A DNA stretch of 64,000 bases from a bacterium (GCA_026129405.1 JAHCID010000001.1:403237-467236); one strand, 5' to 3'; counted from the stretch's first letter, positions 26,728 through 35,957 are shown. A program made the numbers and translations. Notes: a model not told the origin generated them from the letters alone.

Positions 26728-27178
26728 GAGGCTCTATTCGCGCCTCTCGGCGAGGAAGACAACACGAAAAATTGCGGCGGCGCAGTCGCCTTGATCAGTG
26801 GGCCTCCGGCGCTCGCGAGCGGCGGACACGAATGGTGGACGCGTCGTACCCGATGTCGCAGACGCGTACCGATCGGGACGGACGTCCATGGGCGCGGACG
26901 CTCGCGCCGAACGACGCTTCGCACCGCGCCGTCCTGGTCGGTGGGCTCCTGCTCCGGGGACGCCGGACCGTCCCCGCGCCTTGCATTTCGCCGGCGCGAG
27001 GACGACGACGGGCACCCATGCCCCTGCGTACGTCCGTCCTCGTCGAGCGCCCGGGCACCGGCGACGTGACGTTGCCGATCGTCCGGCCGGACGGACCCAT
27101 CGGACTGCGGGCGGAGCGCGACCACGTCGCGCCCTCGCGGCGTGTCCGGCGCCGCTCGCGGCGCCGAGGGGAGTGACG
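26728..27178. other. Divergent intergenic region without a supported gene
   Basis: This 451-base spacer separates the leftward peptidase gene from the rightward propeller gene. Open frames cross it in several phases, but all are Arg/Ala/Pro-rich with no recognisable domain, start site or signal. A short A-rich patch (26762-26774, ACACGAAAAATTG) just upstream of the peptidase gene is the most promoter-like spot. No hairpin or repeat stood out. Confidence 0.4.
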
Positions 27179-28171
27179 ATGCGACGCATGATCCCGATCC
27201 TGCTCCTGGCCGCGCTGGCGGCGTGCGGCGCACCCGCGCGGCTGGCGCCCAGCGCCCCGCCGCTGCCGGCGGACGCCACGCTCGCGACCATCCCCGTCGG
27301 CACGCCGCCGACGTTCCTCGCCATCAGCCCCGACGGCAGCCGCGTCTTCGCCGCCTCGGCGAGCCAGCTCGTCGTCGTCCGCACCGACACGAACGCCGTC
27401 GCAGGCACGGCGACGATCCCGCCGTACACGAACGCCGTCGCGGTGACGCCCGACGGCCGGCGCGTCCTCAGCATCGGCGTGCGCGGCGCCTCGGTCACGG
27501 TCGTCGACGCGGCGACGGCGCAGGTGCTGAAGCCGCTCCCACTGATCCTCGGCATCAACCCGGGCGGCTTCGGCCGCATGGCGGCGACGCCCGACGGCGC
27601 CAGCGTGTGGGTGACGAACCAGCCGAAGGAGTACGTCGCGATCGCGCCGCTGAGCGGGGGCACCGCGGTCGAATCGCTGCTCGACATGCGCCCGACCGAC
27701 GTGACCTTCACGCCCGACGGCCGCAGCGTCTATCTCACCGGCTGCCGCGACTTCTGCTCGACCGGGACCATCGAGCAGCTCGACGTCGCGTCGCGCAACG
27801 TCGTGCGGCGTCTCACCACGGGCCCGAGCCCGTACCGCTTCGCGCTCTCGCCCGACGGCACGCGCGGCTACACGACGAATCTCGCCGCGCCGAGCCTCTC
27901 GATCCTCGACCTCGGCAGCGGCAGCGTCGTCGCCACCGTGCCGGTCGGGGTCGAGCCGACGGGGCTCGCGGTCTCGCCGGACGGGAAGCGCGTCTACGTC
28001 GCGAGCCAGACGGCGGGAACGCTGGCGGTCGTCGACGCGCAGGCGGGTACCGTCTTGCGCACGCACCAGATGCCGAGCCAGCCGCGCGAGGTCGTGGTGA
28101 GCCCGGACGGGCGGAGGGTGTACGTGTCGGTACGGCGCGCGGTGCTCGTACTCGACGGCGGAGCCCTGTGA
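27179..28171 (+). CDS. YVTN-type beta-propeller repeat lipoprotein
   Basis: The 330-residue protein has a lipoprotein signal ('LLLAALAACGAPARL', lipobox Cys at about 16) followed by seven or so propeller blades, each built around 'SPDGSRVF'/'TPDGRRVLS'/'SPDGKRVYV' turns. These are the YVTN/NHL-like surface propellers seen in bacteria and archaea. They bind partners or small redox ligands and have no catalytic signature here. GGAG lies five bases before the ATG. It is followed 52 bases later by the GST gene. Confidence 0.88.
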   Translation: MRRMIPILLLAALAACGAPARLAPSAPPLPADATLATIPVGTPPTFLAISPDGSRVFAASASQLVVVRTDTNAVAGTATIPPYTNAVAVTPDGRRVLSIGVRGASVTVVDAATAQVLKPLPLILGINPGGFGRMAATPDGASVWVTNQPKEYVAIAPLSGGTAVESLLDMRPTDVTFTPDGRSVYLTGCRDFCSTGTIEQLDVASRNVVRRLTTGPSPYRFALSPDGTRGYTTNLAAPSLSILDLGSGSVVATVPVGVEPTGLAVSPDGKRVYVASQTAGTLAVVDAQAGTVLRTHQMPSQPREVVVSPDGRRVYVSVRRAVLVLDGGAL

Positions 28172-28223
28172 CGCCTGCCGAGATCCCACCCCGCGCCGCA
28201 CGGGCCGAACCAGGAGGGCCACG

Positions 28224-28982
28224 ATGATCGATCTCCACTACTGGCCGACGCCGAACGGCTGGAAGGTCAGCATCATGCTCGAGGAGTGCGGGCTCGCCTA
28301 CCGCACGATCGCCGTCGACATCGGCGGCGGCCAGCAATTCACGCCCGAGTTCCTGCGCATCAGCCCCAACAACCGCATGCCGGCGATCGTCGACCACGAG
28401 CCGCTCGGCGGCGGCGCACCGCTCGCGCTCTTCGAGTCGGGCGCCATCCTCGAGTACCTCGCCGACAAGAGCGGCCGCTTTCTCCCGCCCGCCGGCGCCG
28501 GGCGCTACACGGTCCTCCAGTGGGTCCACTGGCAGATGGCGAACCTCGGGCCGATGATGGGCAACGCCAACCACTTCAAGAACTACGCCAAGCAGCTCGT
28601 CGACGATCCGGCGCAGCTCGCGTACGGCACGCGCCGCTTCGTCGGCGAGGTCGACCGGCTGTGCGGCGTCATGGACGCGCAGCTCGGCGCGCGCCGCCAC
28701 CTCGCCGGCGACGACTACACGATCGCCGACGTCGTCACCTGGCCCTGGGCCTCGCTGCTGGGCCGCCTGATCGACGAGGAGGTCTGGACCGCCTTCCCGC
28801 ACCTGAAGCGCTGGGTCGACGAGGTCGGCGCACGGCCGGCCGTCCAGCGCGGGCGCGCGCTCCACAAGGAGTGGGGCGAGCGCAAGCTCTCGGACGAGGA
28901 GCAGCAGCGGCGCAAGGCGCTGCTCTTCAACCAGACGAACGCGTCGGTGCGGGCGGCCCGCGAGGCCGCGGCGAAGGGCTAG
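28224..28982 (+). CDS. Glutathione S-transferase family protein (YfcG/YghU-like)
   Basis: The 252-residue protein has the thioredoxin-like N-terminal half with 'YWPTPNGWKVSIMLEECGL', the substrate-binding 'NNRMPAIVDHEP' and 'LFESGAILEYLADKSG', then an all-helical half with 'HLAGDDYTIADVVTWPW'. The TPNG motif is typical of nu-class enzymes such as YfcG and YghU, which have disulfide-bond reductase activity with glutathione. The extended charged C-terminus ('ERKLSDEEQQRRKALL') is also seen in that group. AGGAGG is well placed upstream. A cytosolic enzyme is expected. Confidence 0.9.
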   Translation: MIDLHYWPTPNGWKVSIMLEECGLAYRTIAVDIGGGQQFTPEFLRISPNNRMPAIVDHEPLGGGAPLALFESGAILEYLADKSGRFLPPAGAGRYTVLQWVHWQMANLGPMMGNANHFKNYAKQLVDDPAQLAYGTRRFVGEVDRLCGVMDAQLGARRHLAGDDYTIADVVTWPWASLLGRLIDEEVWTAFPHLKRWVDEVGARPAVQRGRALHKEWGERKLSDEEQQRRKALLFNQTNASVRAAREAAAKG

Positions 28983-28993
28983 CGTCCCGCCGC

Positions 28994-29023
28994 GGCCGCG
29001 ACGAGCGCCTCGATGTCGCGGCC
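28994..29023. terminator. Candidate hairpin between convergent genes
   Basis: GGCCGCGAC pairs perfectly (9 bp) with GTCGCGGCC across a 12-base loop, inside the 46-base gap between the convergent GST and exported-protein genes. There is no T-tract. Confidence 0.45.
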
Positions 29024-29028
29024 TTCGC

Positions 29029-29505
29029 CTACTGCTCGACGACCGGGATCTCCGCCGCCAGGTCGAAACGGATGACGGCGTCCATCTTGTTCTCGATCTG
29101 GTAGAAGCGCACGACCTTGCGCCCGGGCAGCACCTTCGCGAACTGATCGAGGTAGGTCTGGCGCACCCTGGCGCGGTCGCTCTCGGCCGCCAGCCAGTCC
29201 TTCGCCAGCGTCAAGGCCTTTGCGTCGCCGATGGTCGAGAAGCCGGCGATGTACTCCTCGATCACCTTCGCGGCACGGTCCTGGATGCCGTTCAGCTCGC
29301 CCTGATAGCGGTCGTACAACGGCCAGAAGCCGGCGGCTTCGGTGTCGGTGAGCTGGAGGTTCGCGGCCACGAGCGCCTTGCGATTCGCACGGATCGTGTC
29401 GAGGAGGATCTGCAGGTTCGCCTGATCGGCCTCGCCGGCGTGCACCGGCAGTCCGAGCCCGACGAACGCCACGACGGCCAACGAGAGGGTGCGTGCGTAG
29501 GACAT
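29029..29505 (-). CDS. Small exported protein of unknown function
   Basis: The 158-residue protein has a clear signal peptide ('SLAVVAFVGLGLPVHA-GEA'). The mature part is nearly all helical, with patterns such as 'LTDTEAAGFWPLYDRYQGEL' and 'DRAAKVIEEYIAGFSTIGDA'. This layout resembles short periplasmic helical proteins of Proteobacteria; I could not tie it to a named chaperone family such as Spy/CpxP, whose LTxxQ motifs are absent. It is 32 bases downstream of the SYLF-domain gene on the same strand, so an envelope-related partner role is plausible. Confidence 0.75.
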   Translation of the reverse strand: MSYARTLSLAVVAFVGLGLPVHAGEADQANLQILLDTIRANRKALVAANLQLTDTEAAGFWPLYDRYQGELNGIQDRAAKVIEEYIAGFSTIGDAKALTLAKDWLAAESDRARVRQTYLDQFAKVLPGRKVVRFYQIENKMDAVIRFDLAAEIPVVEQ

Positions 29506-29537
29506 GGTCAGCCCGCCTTTCTTCCGAACCCGGTCCA

Positions 29538-30137
29538 TCACTTGTCGATCCGCGTGATCTTGGAGCCCTGGATGCCGACGCCGGCCATGAGGCCCTTCTG
29601 ACCCCACACGTAGGCGTAGACGTCGCTCGTGAGCGTGTTCGAGGTGATCGACCTGGCCACGCCCTGGTCGACGACGACCACGCTCGGGCCGACGCCGAGC
29701 TCGAAGCCGTAGGTGGCGTCGAGCTGGCGCAGCGCCTCGTCGGTCATGAAGAAGAGCGCGTAGGAGCAGGTCTGCACGCCCGCCTGGAGCCCGTACGACG
29801 CGGCCACCGAGTTGTAGTAGCCGGCGATGCGGCCGCCCTTGCGCAGCACGCCCTCGCCGATCTGCCCCCCGAAGAGGAAGCCGGCCTTCACCATCGAGGG
29901 AAACACCAGGATGGCCCTCGCCTGCTTGCCGAGGACGCGCGCGCTCGGCTGCTGCCGGTAGAGCAGGTCGAGCGCGGCCGCGGATTCGCGGTCGAGCTCG
30001 GCCGCCGAGGCGGCGAGCGCAGGCCGTGCCGCCCCCACCACGAGCAGCGCGAGCGCCGCGGCGAGGAGGAGGAGCGCGCCAGCCGCCCGCCTCGCAACCG
30101 CGCCGCGCGATGCCATTTCCCGAGTAGCTGTAGCCAT
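29538..30137 (-). CDS. SYLF/YSC84-domain exported lipid-binding protein
   Basis: The 199-residue protein has an N-terminal signal region ending near 'ARPALA-ASA'. The complete SYLF domain follows, with 'ARAILVFPSMVKAGFLFGGQ', 'GEGVLRKGGRIAGYYNSVAA', 'SYGLQAGVQTCSYALFFMTD' and 'YGFELGVGPSVVVVDQGVAR'. SYLF domains bind phosphoinositides in eukaryotes; bacterial exported versions are uncharacterised but often appear with envelope-stress genes. The ATG at 30137 gives the usual length; the in-frame extension to 30332 is Arg-rich and lacks support. It is cotranscribed with the small exported protein. Confidence 0.83.
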   Translation of the reverse strand: MATATREMASRGAVARRAAGALLLLAAALALLVVGAARPALAASAAELDRESAAALDLLYRQQPSARVLGKQARAILVFPSMVKAGFLFGGQIGEGVLRKGGRIAGYYNSVAASYGLQAGVQTCSYALFFMTDEALRQLDATYGFELGVGPSVVVVDQGVARSITSNTLTSDVYAYVWGQKGLMAGVGIQGSKITRIDK

Positions 30138-30363
30138 CGACCTCGTCTCCCTCGTGCTCAGCGATCCGCCGGCCGCGCCCGTGCGGCGCGGCTTCGCCTT
30201 TACCTCGACGCGGCCGGACGCGCTTGCCTCCCGGCGCCAAGCCGCCACCTCCGACGCCAGAAAACGCGCCCGACGGCAAGCCGCTGCCGTCGGGGAGACG
30301 CGCGACGTTCGCAGTGGTGGAGTGGATGCCATCTGGGCCGGCTAGGGTCGCCGCGGCCGCCGG

Positions 30364-32166
30364 TCAGATCGAGTAGTACAACGCACCCTGCTTCGTGCTG
30401 GCCGATCCCCGGCCGCCGCAGCGCGGACACGAGTCGCCGAGGATGCTCGAGGCGTGCCGGATGGCCCGCGCGGTGCTCGTCAGCCGGACCGCGTCCTCGC
30501 GAAAGATGTTCGCGGCACCGATCTTGTCGGCGAGGCCGCAGTTGCGCATGCAGGCGAACATCCCGTCGCGCACGCCGCAGACGACGACCCGGACGCCGCG
30601 CGCGAGCAGCTGCTCGACGAAGCGCTCGAACGTCGCGATGCCGACGGCGTCGGGATTGCGCGCGCGCTTCATGCGCAGCACGACGGCCTGCGTCCACGGC
30701 CGGACGTGCTCGGTCATCGCCTCGACGCGGGCTTCGAGGCTCGCCGCAGAGCCGAAGTACATCTCGCCCTCGAGGCCGAAGATGAGGAGACAGCCGCACA
30801 CCTCGTCGTCGCGCAGGTGCTCGTGCACCGTCCCATCGCCGGCGACCAGGAACTGGGTCAGATGCATCTGACCGGTTCGCGGCACGGCGAGCATGAACGA
30901 CATGAAGACGCCGATCAGCACGCAGAACTCGATCGAGATCGCGAAGGCGGCGATCGCCGTCACCGCGACGATCGCGGCGTCGAAGCGCGACGTGCGCACG
31001 TGATAGCGCAGGTCGTGGACGTTCACCATGCGGGCCGCCGTCAGCATGAGCAGCCCCGCCAACGCCGAGCGCGGGATGAAGCGCGCGTAGGGCGCGAATA
31101 CCAGCATGATGAGCGCGACGGCCACGGCCGACACGACGCCCGACCACTGGGTCTGCCCGCCCGCCTGCTGGTTGATCGCCGAGCGCGTGAGCGAGCCCGA
31201 TCCGGGCATGCACTGGAAGAAGCTCCCCACGAGGTTCGCGAAGCCCTCGCTGAGGCACTGCTGGTTCAGGTCGAGCTTCTGGTGCGTGACGGCGGCGATC
31301 GCCTTGGCCATCGCGATCGCCTCGAGCAGGCCCAGCAGCCCGATCGCGAGCGCGCTCGTCGAGTACTCGCGGAGGTGCACCGCATCCACCGACGGCAGCC
31401 GGAAGGCCGGCAGGGACGCGGGAATGTCGCCGACGACCTTCACCCCCTGCCGGTCGAGCCCGAGCCACGCGGTGGCCGCCGCCGCGAGCACCACGACGAT
31501 CAGGAACTCGGGTAGGAGCTTCCAGTCGAGCCGTCGCTTCAGCAGCCGGAGCAGCAACACGGCCGCGATCGACGCCACGCCGACCGCGAGCGTCGCATGG
31601 TGGATGGAGCCGCCCTCGGTGACCGTGAGCCAGAAGCGGTAGAGGAAGTGGTCGTGCGCGTCGCCCACGGCCTTCAGGCCGAGCAGGTTCTTCGTCTGGT
31701 CGAGGACGAGCAGCAGGCTCGCGCCGGCCGTGAATCCGACGATGACCGAGTGCGAGATGTAGCGGGTCAGATCGCCGAGGCGCAGCAGGCTGATGCCGAG
31801 CTGGATCGCGCCGACCATGAGCGCGATCAGCACCGCCGCCTGGACACGCTCGTCGGGCGCGGCGATGCCGCCGATGGCGCTCAGCAACGCGATCGAGATC
31901 GCGTTCGTCGGACCGTTGATGAGCTGGCGGGAGGAGTCGAGCACGGCCCCGACCGCGGTCATGACGATCGCGGTGTAGAGCCCGTACTCCGCCGGCAGCC
32001 CGGCGATCATCGCATAGGCCATCGCCTGTGGCACGGCGACCGCCGCGACCGAGAAGCCGGCGAGGAGGTCGGCGCGGGCCTGCCCGACGCCGTAGTGCCG
32101 CAGCGAGTCCAGCGCCGGAATTCGCCGCAGCAGGGGACTGCGGGGCGGAGAGGAGGGCAGCCCCAT
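30364..32166 (-). CDS. SulP-family anion transporter with STAS domain
   Basis: The 600-residue protein has a SLC26/SulP membrane domain of 10-14 helices ('AVAVPQAMAYAMIAGLPAEYG' near 40-60, 'GFANLVGSFFQCMPGSGSLT' near 310) and a C-terminal STAS domain (about 465-575, 'GLEGEMYFGSAASLEARV'). Members carry sulfate, bicarbonate or C4-dicarboxylate; substrate is not deducible here. Unusually, the tail ends with 'GDSCPRCGGRGS', a lone CxxC pair after the STAS domain. No carbonic anhydrase or sulfate-assimilation gene is adjacent. The ATG at 32166 has no strong ribosome site. Confidence 0.92.
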   Translation of the reverse strand: MGLPSSPPRSPLLRRIPALDSLRHYGVGQARADLLAGFSVAAVAVPQAMAYAMIAGLPAEYGLYTAIVMTAVGAVLDSSRQLINGPTNAISIALLSAIGGIAAPDERVQAAVLIALMVGAIQLGISLLRLGDLTRYISHSVIVGFTAGASLLLVLDQTKNLLGLKAVGDAHDHFLYRFWLTVTEGGSIHHATLAVGVASIAAVLLLRLLKRRLDWKLLPEFLIVVVLAAAATAWLGLDRQGVKVVGDIPASLPAFRLPSVDAVHLREYSTSALAIGLLGLLEAIAMAKAIAAVTHQKLDLNQQCLSEGFANLVGSFFQCMPGSGSLTRSAINQQAGGQTQWSGVVSAVAVALIMLVFAPYARFIPRSALAGLLMLTAARMVNVHDLRYHVRTSRFDAAIVAVTAIAAFAISIEFCVLIGVFMSFMLAVPRTGQMHLTQFLVAGDGTVHEHLRDDEVCGCLLIFGLEGEMYFGSAASLEARVEAMTEHVRPWTQAVVLRMKRARNPDAVGIATFERFVEQLLARGVRVVVCGVRDGMFACMRNCGLADKIGAANIFREDAVRLTSTARAIRHASSILGDSCPRCGGRGSASTKQGALYYSI

Positions 32167-32259
32167 GCGTAGGTCACACAGGGGTAGCAGAAAGCCGCAC
32201 GAGTGCGGAGCGCTCCGCCGTCCCCCGGGAACGGCCTCGGTCGGGAGCGCGACGGCGCG

Positions 32260-33543
32260 TCAGGGAAACGGCAGCCGCGGCGCCTCGCGCAGCGCCCGGG
32301 CGCGCGCGTCGGCCCCGGCGGGGTCCGTGGGTGCCACGGCGAGCGGGGCGCCTTCCCAGCGCCGGTACACCCCGTCGCGCACGACCTCGACGGCCTCGAG
32401 CGCCCCCGGGATACGGGCGCCGAACCAACTCGGGTCGTCGCGTCGCCGCCAGGTGACGCGGGCGAGCGATGCGTCCGGCGGGACCGGCGTGCCGGCCCGC
32501 GCCGCCGCGACGGCGGCGGCGTCGCCGAACAGCGTCGCCATCGTGTCCGCGGCCGGATCGACCGCGGCGGCGACGACGCGCCACGCGAGCGGATCGACGG
32601 GCAGCACGCCGGCGGGCGCGAGCCGCCGGTCGAGCGGGGGCGTGAAGACGTAGTCCGCGTCGCGCATCGGGGCATGGCAGCCGACGCACTCGCCCGCGAA
32701 CGCAGCGTCGGTACCGTACGGCTCGAAGCCGGCGCCGCGCCAGCGGCCCCACCCCCAGCCGTCGGTCGCCGCCCACCGCGCGGCGTCCTTCGCCATGAGC
32801 TCGACCTGCACGAACGAGCCGCCGCGCAGGACGCCGTCCGCATCGACCACCGTCTCCCACGTCACCTTCGCGAACGTCGTCCCGTCCGGCCACGGCGGGA
32901 AGGCGCCGTCGGCGATCGCACGCATGGCGACGTCGTTGCCCAGGATCTGTCGCAGCGTCCCGTTGTCGAAGCGCTCGCTGCCGTCGACGAGCCGCCAGTC
33001 GCGATAGTCGGGCTGGAAGGCGAGGCCGTTCGGCGCCGGCCGCACCGTCGCGGGCCGCGGCGGCAGCGGCGCGGGGGCCTGCGCCGACGCCGGCTTCGGC
33101 GGCGGCGCGAGCGTGCGCAGCCACGCCTCGACGAGGGCCACGTCGGCCGGGCTCGGCGCGGCGTCGCGGTGGACGAGCGTGTAGCGCCACGGCGGCATGG
33201 CACCCAGGCGCACGTGGTTGATCGCCTCCCAGAGGGCCGCGCGCTGCGTGCCGACGGGCCGCGCGCCCAGCTCCGAGAAGTTCAGGTGCTCGCGCCCCTC
33301 GCGCACGTCGGCGACGACGAGCCAGTACGCCGGGACGATGCGATCGAACCAGGGCAGCCGCGTCTCGTTCGAGTGGCAGTCGAAGCAGGCCCGGCGCAGC
33401 ACGGCGAGCACGTCGGGCGGCACGTCGACGGTGTGGTCGACGGGCCCCGAGGGCAGCTCGGGACGCACGAGCTGGGCGGCGAGGAAGACGGTGAGGGCCG
33501 CGCCGGCGGTCCACGCGGCGGCCCGGCGGGTCCGGTGGGTCAT
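32260..33543 (-). CDS. Haem-binding domain fused to cytochrome P460
   Basis: The 427-residue protein has an N-terminal membrane anchor or signal, then a haem-binding domain with Cys53-x-x-Cys56-His57 in 'ACFDCHSNETRLPWF' and 'NHVRLGAMPPWRY'. After a Pro/Ala linker comes a cytochrome P460 domain ('DYRDWRLVDGSERFDNGTL' to 'Cys286-x-x-Cys289-His290' in 'GECVGCHAPM'). P460 cytochromes oxidise hydroxylamine or nitric oxide using a Lys-crosslinked haem. The crosslinking lysine is not obvious by eye. About 135 further residues after the P460 domain match nothing I recognise. The protein is probably periplasmic and membrane-attached. Confidence 0.85.
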   Translation of the reverse strand: MTHRTRRAAAWTAGAALTVFLAAQLVRPELPSGPVDHTVDVPPDVLAVLRRACFDCHSNETRLPWFDRIVPAYWLVVADVREGREHLNFSELGARPVGTQRAALWEAINHVRLGAMPPWRYTLVHRDAAPSPADVALVEAWLRTLAPPPKPASAQAPAPLPPRPATVRPAPNGLAFQPDYRDWRLVDGSERFDNGTLRQILGNDVAMRAIADGAFPPWPDGTTFAKVTWETVVDADGVLRGGSFVQVELMAKDAARWAATDGWGWGRWRGAGFEPYGTDAAFAGECVGCHAPMRDADYVFTPPLDRRLAPAGVLPVDPLAWRVVAAAVDPAADTMATLFGDAAAVAAARAGTPVPPDASLARVTWRRRDDPSWFGARIPGALEAVEVVRDGVYRRWEGAPLAVAPTDPAGADARARALREAPRLPFP

Positions 33544-33661
33544 GGCAGCGGCCACAGCAACACCCGTTCCGTCTCCGCCGCCCGGCCGGGCGTGCCCGCG
33601 CCGGCCGCGCGCGCCGCCGGGACGGCATCACGCCGCGATCTCGGCAGAGCGGCGACGCGGA

Positions 33662-34021
33662 TCAACGCTGCACCAGCGCCACGCCGAGCACGATGAGGAG
33701 CGTCCCCGCCCACTGCGCCGGCTGGATCGCCTCGCCGAAGAACCAGTGCGCGGCGAAGACCTGGACGGCGATGACGCTGAGCCCGGTCGTCAGCGGGTAG
33801 GCGACGCCGAGCGGCAGGTAGCGCAGGAGGCCGGTGAGGCAGAGCACGGTGACGAAGCCGGCGAGGTTGCCCGCGATCTGCCAGACGACCACGTCGCTCC
33901 ACGTCGCCCCGTACGCCGACCAACGCAGCGCCACGTTGGTGACGACGTTGAGGAGGACGTGCAGCACGACCAGGAGAACGACGACGAGCGGCGCATCCGG
34001 CAGCGGCGGGAGGGCGGGCAT
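33662..34021 (-). CDS. Small four-helix SMR/EamA-like membrane protein
   Basis: The 119-residue protein is four hydrophobic helices: 'LVVVLLVVLHVLLNVVTNVA', 'VVWQIAGNLAGFVTVLCLTG', 'GVAYPLTTGLSVIAVQVFAA' and 'AQWAGTLLIVLGVALV'. 'FFGEAIQPAQWAG' matches the EamA/SMR final loop. The SMR helix-1 glutamate is absent, as in the similar gene at 19.3 kb. The ATG at 34021 gives a compact protein; an upstream start at 34102 would overlap the ABC exporter gene. It directly follows the ABC exporter on the same strand. Confidence 0.72.
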   Translation of the reverse strand: MPALPPLPDAPLVVVLLVVLHVLLNVVTNVALRWSAYGATWSDVVVWQIAGNLAGFVTVLCLTGLLRYLPLGVAYPLTTGLSVIAVQVFAAHWFFGEAIQPAQWAGTLLIVLGVALVQR

Positions 34022-34091
34022 CGCCGTCCACGAGTAGCACGAGCGCGGTCCGCGCGGAGCGGCGGGGCGCGCGGCGCCGGCGGCCGGGCGG

Positions 34092-35957
34092 CTACGGCCC
34101 ATGCCCGCCGGCGCTGCGCGCGAAGCGCGCGAACCAGCCGTCGCCCCGGCGCAGCTCGTCGACCGTGCCCGTCTCGGCGACCCGGCCGCGGGGGGGCACC
34201 AGCACCCGCTCGGCGGGCTCGACCATCGCGAAGCGGTGCGCGATCACCAGCATCGTGCGTCCGTGGCGCTGCTCGAGGAGGGCCTGCTTGACGTCGGCCT
34301 CGGTCGCGAAGTCGAGGTTGGCGGTGGCCTCGTCGAGGACGAGAAGCCGCGGCCGCGCGAGCAACGCGCGCGCCAGCAGCAGGCGCTGCCGCTCGCCCAC
34401 CGACAGCCCGATGCCGCCCTCGCCGATGGGCGCGTCGAGCCCGTCGCCGAGCCGCGCCAGCGCCGCCTCGAGGCCGGCGATGCGGACGACCTCCCGCACC
34501 TCGGCGTCCGAGGCGTCGGGCCGGTCGTAGCGGACGTTGTCGGCGATCGTGCCGCGGAACAGGGCGCCGTCCGTCGACACGACGGCGATCGCGGCGCGCA
34601 CCGCCGCCGCGTCCACCTCCCGCAGCGGCTGGCCGTCGACCACGATCGCGCCGGCGTCCGGCTCGTACAGGCGCAGGAGCAGGTCGACGGTGGTGGTCTT
34701 GCCCGAGCCCGACGGGCCGACGAGCGCGGTGGTGAGGCCCGGCTCGATTGTGAACGACAGGCCGCGCAGGACCTCGCAGCCGGGTACGTACGAGAAGCGC
34801 ACGTCGCGGAGCTCGACGCGCCCGGGACCGGGCGCCAGCGCGCCGCCGCCCGACTCGGCGCCGCCGTGCCGCTGGAGCCGCAGCGCCCGGGCGACGGACG
34901 CCATGTCCTGCTGGAGCGTGTTCACGAGCCGGCTCAGCTCCTGCACGGGATCGAGCAGCCGGTCGAGGTAGACGACGAACATCACCACGTCGCCGGGCGT
35001 GAGCGCGTGCGCCATCACCTGGAGCCCGCCGTAGCCTAGGACGAGGGTCTGGCCGGCGTAGGTCAGCGCCGCCTGCGCCATGAGGTAGCGGTTCTCGGCG
35101 ACGTTGCGATCGACGTGCTGGCGGTACGCGGTGTCGAGCGCGCTCGCGAGGCGGCGGCCTTCGCGGCCTTCGGCGCCCGCGAGCTTCACGGTCTTGATGC
35201 CGCCGACGGCGTCCTGCACGCGGGCCGTCGCCGTCTCCCAGAGCTCGTAGTAGTCGTCGAGCCCCGCTTCGAGCCGGCGCACCATGCGCCACGACACCCA
35301 CGCGTAGGCGGGGATCGTCGCGAGCGCGATCGCCGTCAGGCGCGGGTGGACCGTGAGCATGACGCCGACGGTGAGCGCGACCTGGAACGCCGTGGGCAGC
35401 AGATCGCGCGCGAGGGCGCCGACGATGGGCGAGACCGCGTCGATCTGCGCCACCTGCTTCACGAGCGCGCCGCTCGGACGCAGCGCGAAGAACGCGAGCG
35501 GGCGACGCAGGAGCGCGAGGAAGGTGGCGAGGACGAGGCGCTTCTCGACACCGTCGGCCACGCGCACCGAGGCGTTGTCGGCGGCGTAGAAGAAGAACTG
35601 GGCGGCCGTCTTCAACAGGAAGAGCAGCGCCACCGCCTCGAGCAGCAGCACCACGACCTGCTGGGGATGTCGTGGCGCGACGTGGCCGCGCGTGTGCGGC
35701 TGGCGTGTCGCCTCCGCCATCTCCTCCGGCGTCAGCGAGACGCTGGCGGCGCGGTGCACGAAGAGGCCGGACAGGTCGTTGACGGCGCTGCGGTAGACGA
35801 GCGGCGCGCCGACCTCCGCCAGGCTCGACAACGCCGCGAGCAGCGCGATCCATGCGAAGGTCCGCAGGTGCGGTCGGCAGAGCCCGACGACGTGCCGGAC
35901 GACCTCCCGCGTACTCGGCAGGCGCTCGGCGTTCGGCCCATCCGGGTCCGCGTCCAT
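34092..35957 (-). CDS. ABC exporter half-transporter (fused membrane and ATPase domains)
   Basis: The 621-residue protein has a six-helix ABC membrane domain (about 30-340) and a nucleotide-binding domain. The latter shows Walker A 'GPSGSGKT' at 414-421, a signature motif degenerate to 'LSVGERQ' at 518-524, Walker B 'LLVLDEAT' at 538-545 and the switch His574 ('VIAHRF'). It resembles MsbA/LmrA half-transporters that dimerise. Two departures stand out: the Q-loop glutamine is replaced ('VVSTDGALF', Thr462), and the 'LSGGQ' signature reads 'LSVGE'. These may slow coupling or mark an atypical subfamily. Substrate is unknown. Confidence 0.9.
   Translation of the reverse strand: MDADPDGPNAERLPSTREVVRHVVGLCRPHLRTFAWIALLAALSSLAEVGAPLVYRSAVNDLSGLFVHRAASVSLTPEEMAEATRQPHTRGHVAPRHPQQVVVLLLEAVALLFLLKTAAQFFFYAADNASVRVADGVEKRLVLATFLALLRRPLAFFALRPSGALVKQVAQIDAVSPIVGALARDLLPTAFQVALTVGVMLTVHPRLTAIALATIPAYAWVSWRMVRRLEAGLDDYYELWETATARVQDAVGGIKTVKLAGAEGREGRRLASALDTAYRQHVDRNVAENRYLMAQAALTYAGQTLVLGYGGLQVMAHALTPGDVVMFVVYLDRLLDPVQELSRLVNTLQQDMASVARALRLQRHGGAESGGGALAPGPGRVELRDVRFSYVPGCEVLRGLSFTIEPGLTTALVGPSGSGKTTTVDLLLRLYEPDAGAIVVDGQPLREVDAAAVRAAIAVVSTDGALFRGTIADNVRYDRPDASDAEVREVVRIAGLEAALARLGDGLDAPIGEGGIGLSVGERQRLLLARALLARPRLLVLDEATANLDFATEADVKQALLEQRHGRTMLVIAHRFAMVEPAERVLVPPRGRVAETGTVDELRRGDGWFARFARSAGGHGP

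Noticed and set aside
26728-27178. A hypothetical gene in the divergent gap
   Set aside because: Frames here have no start site or domain and do not resemble secreted or cytosolic proteins.
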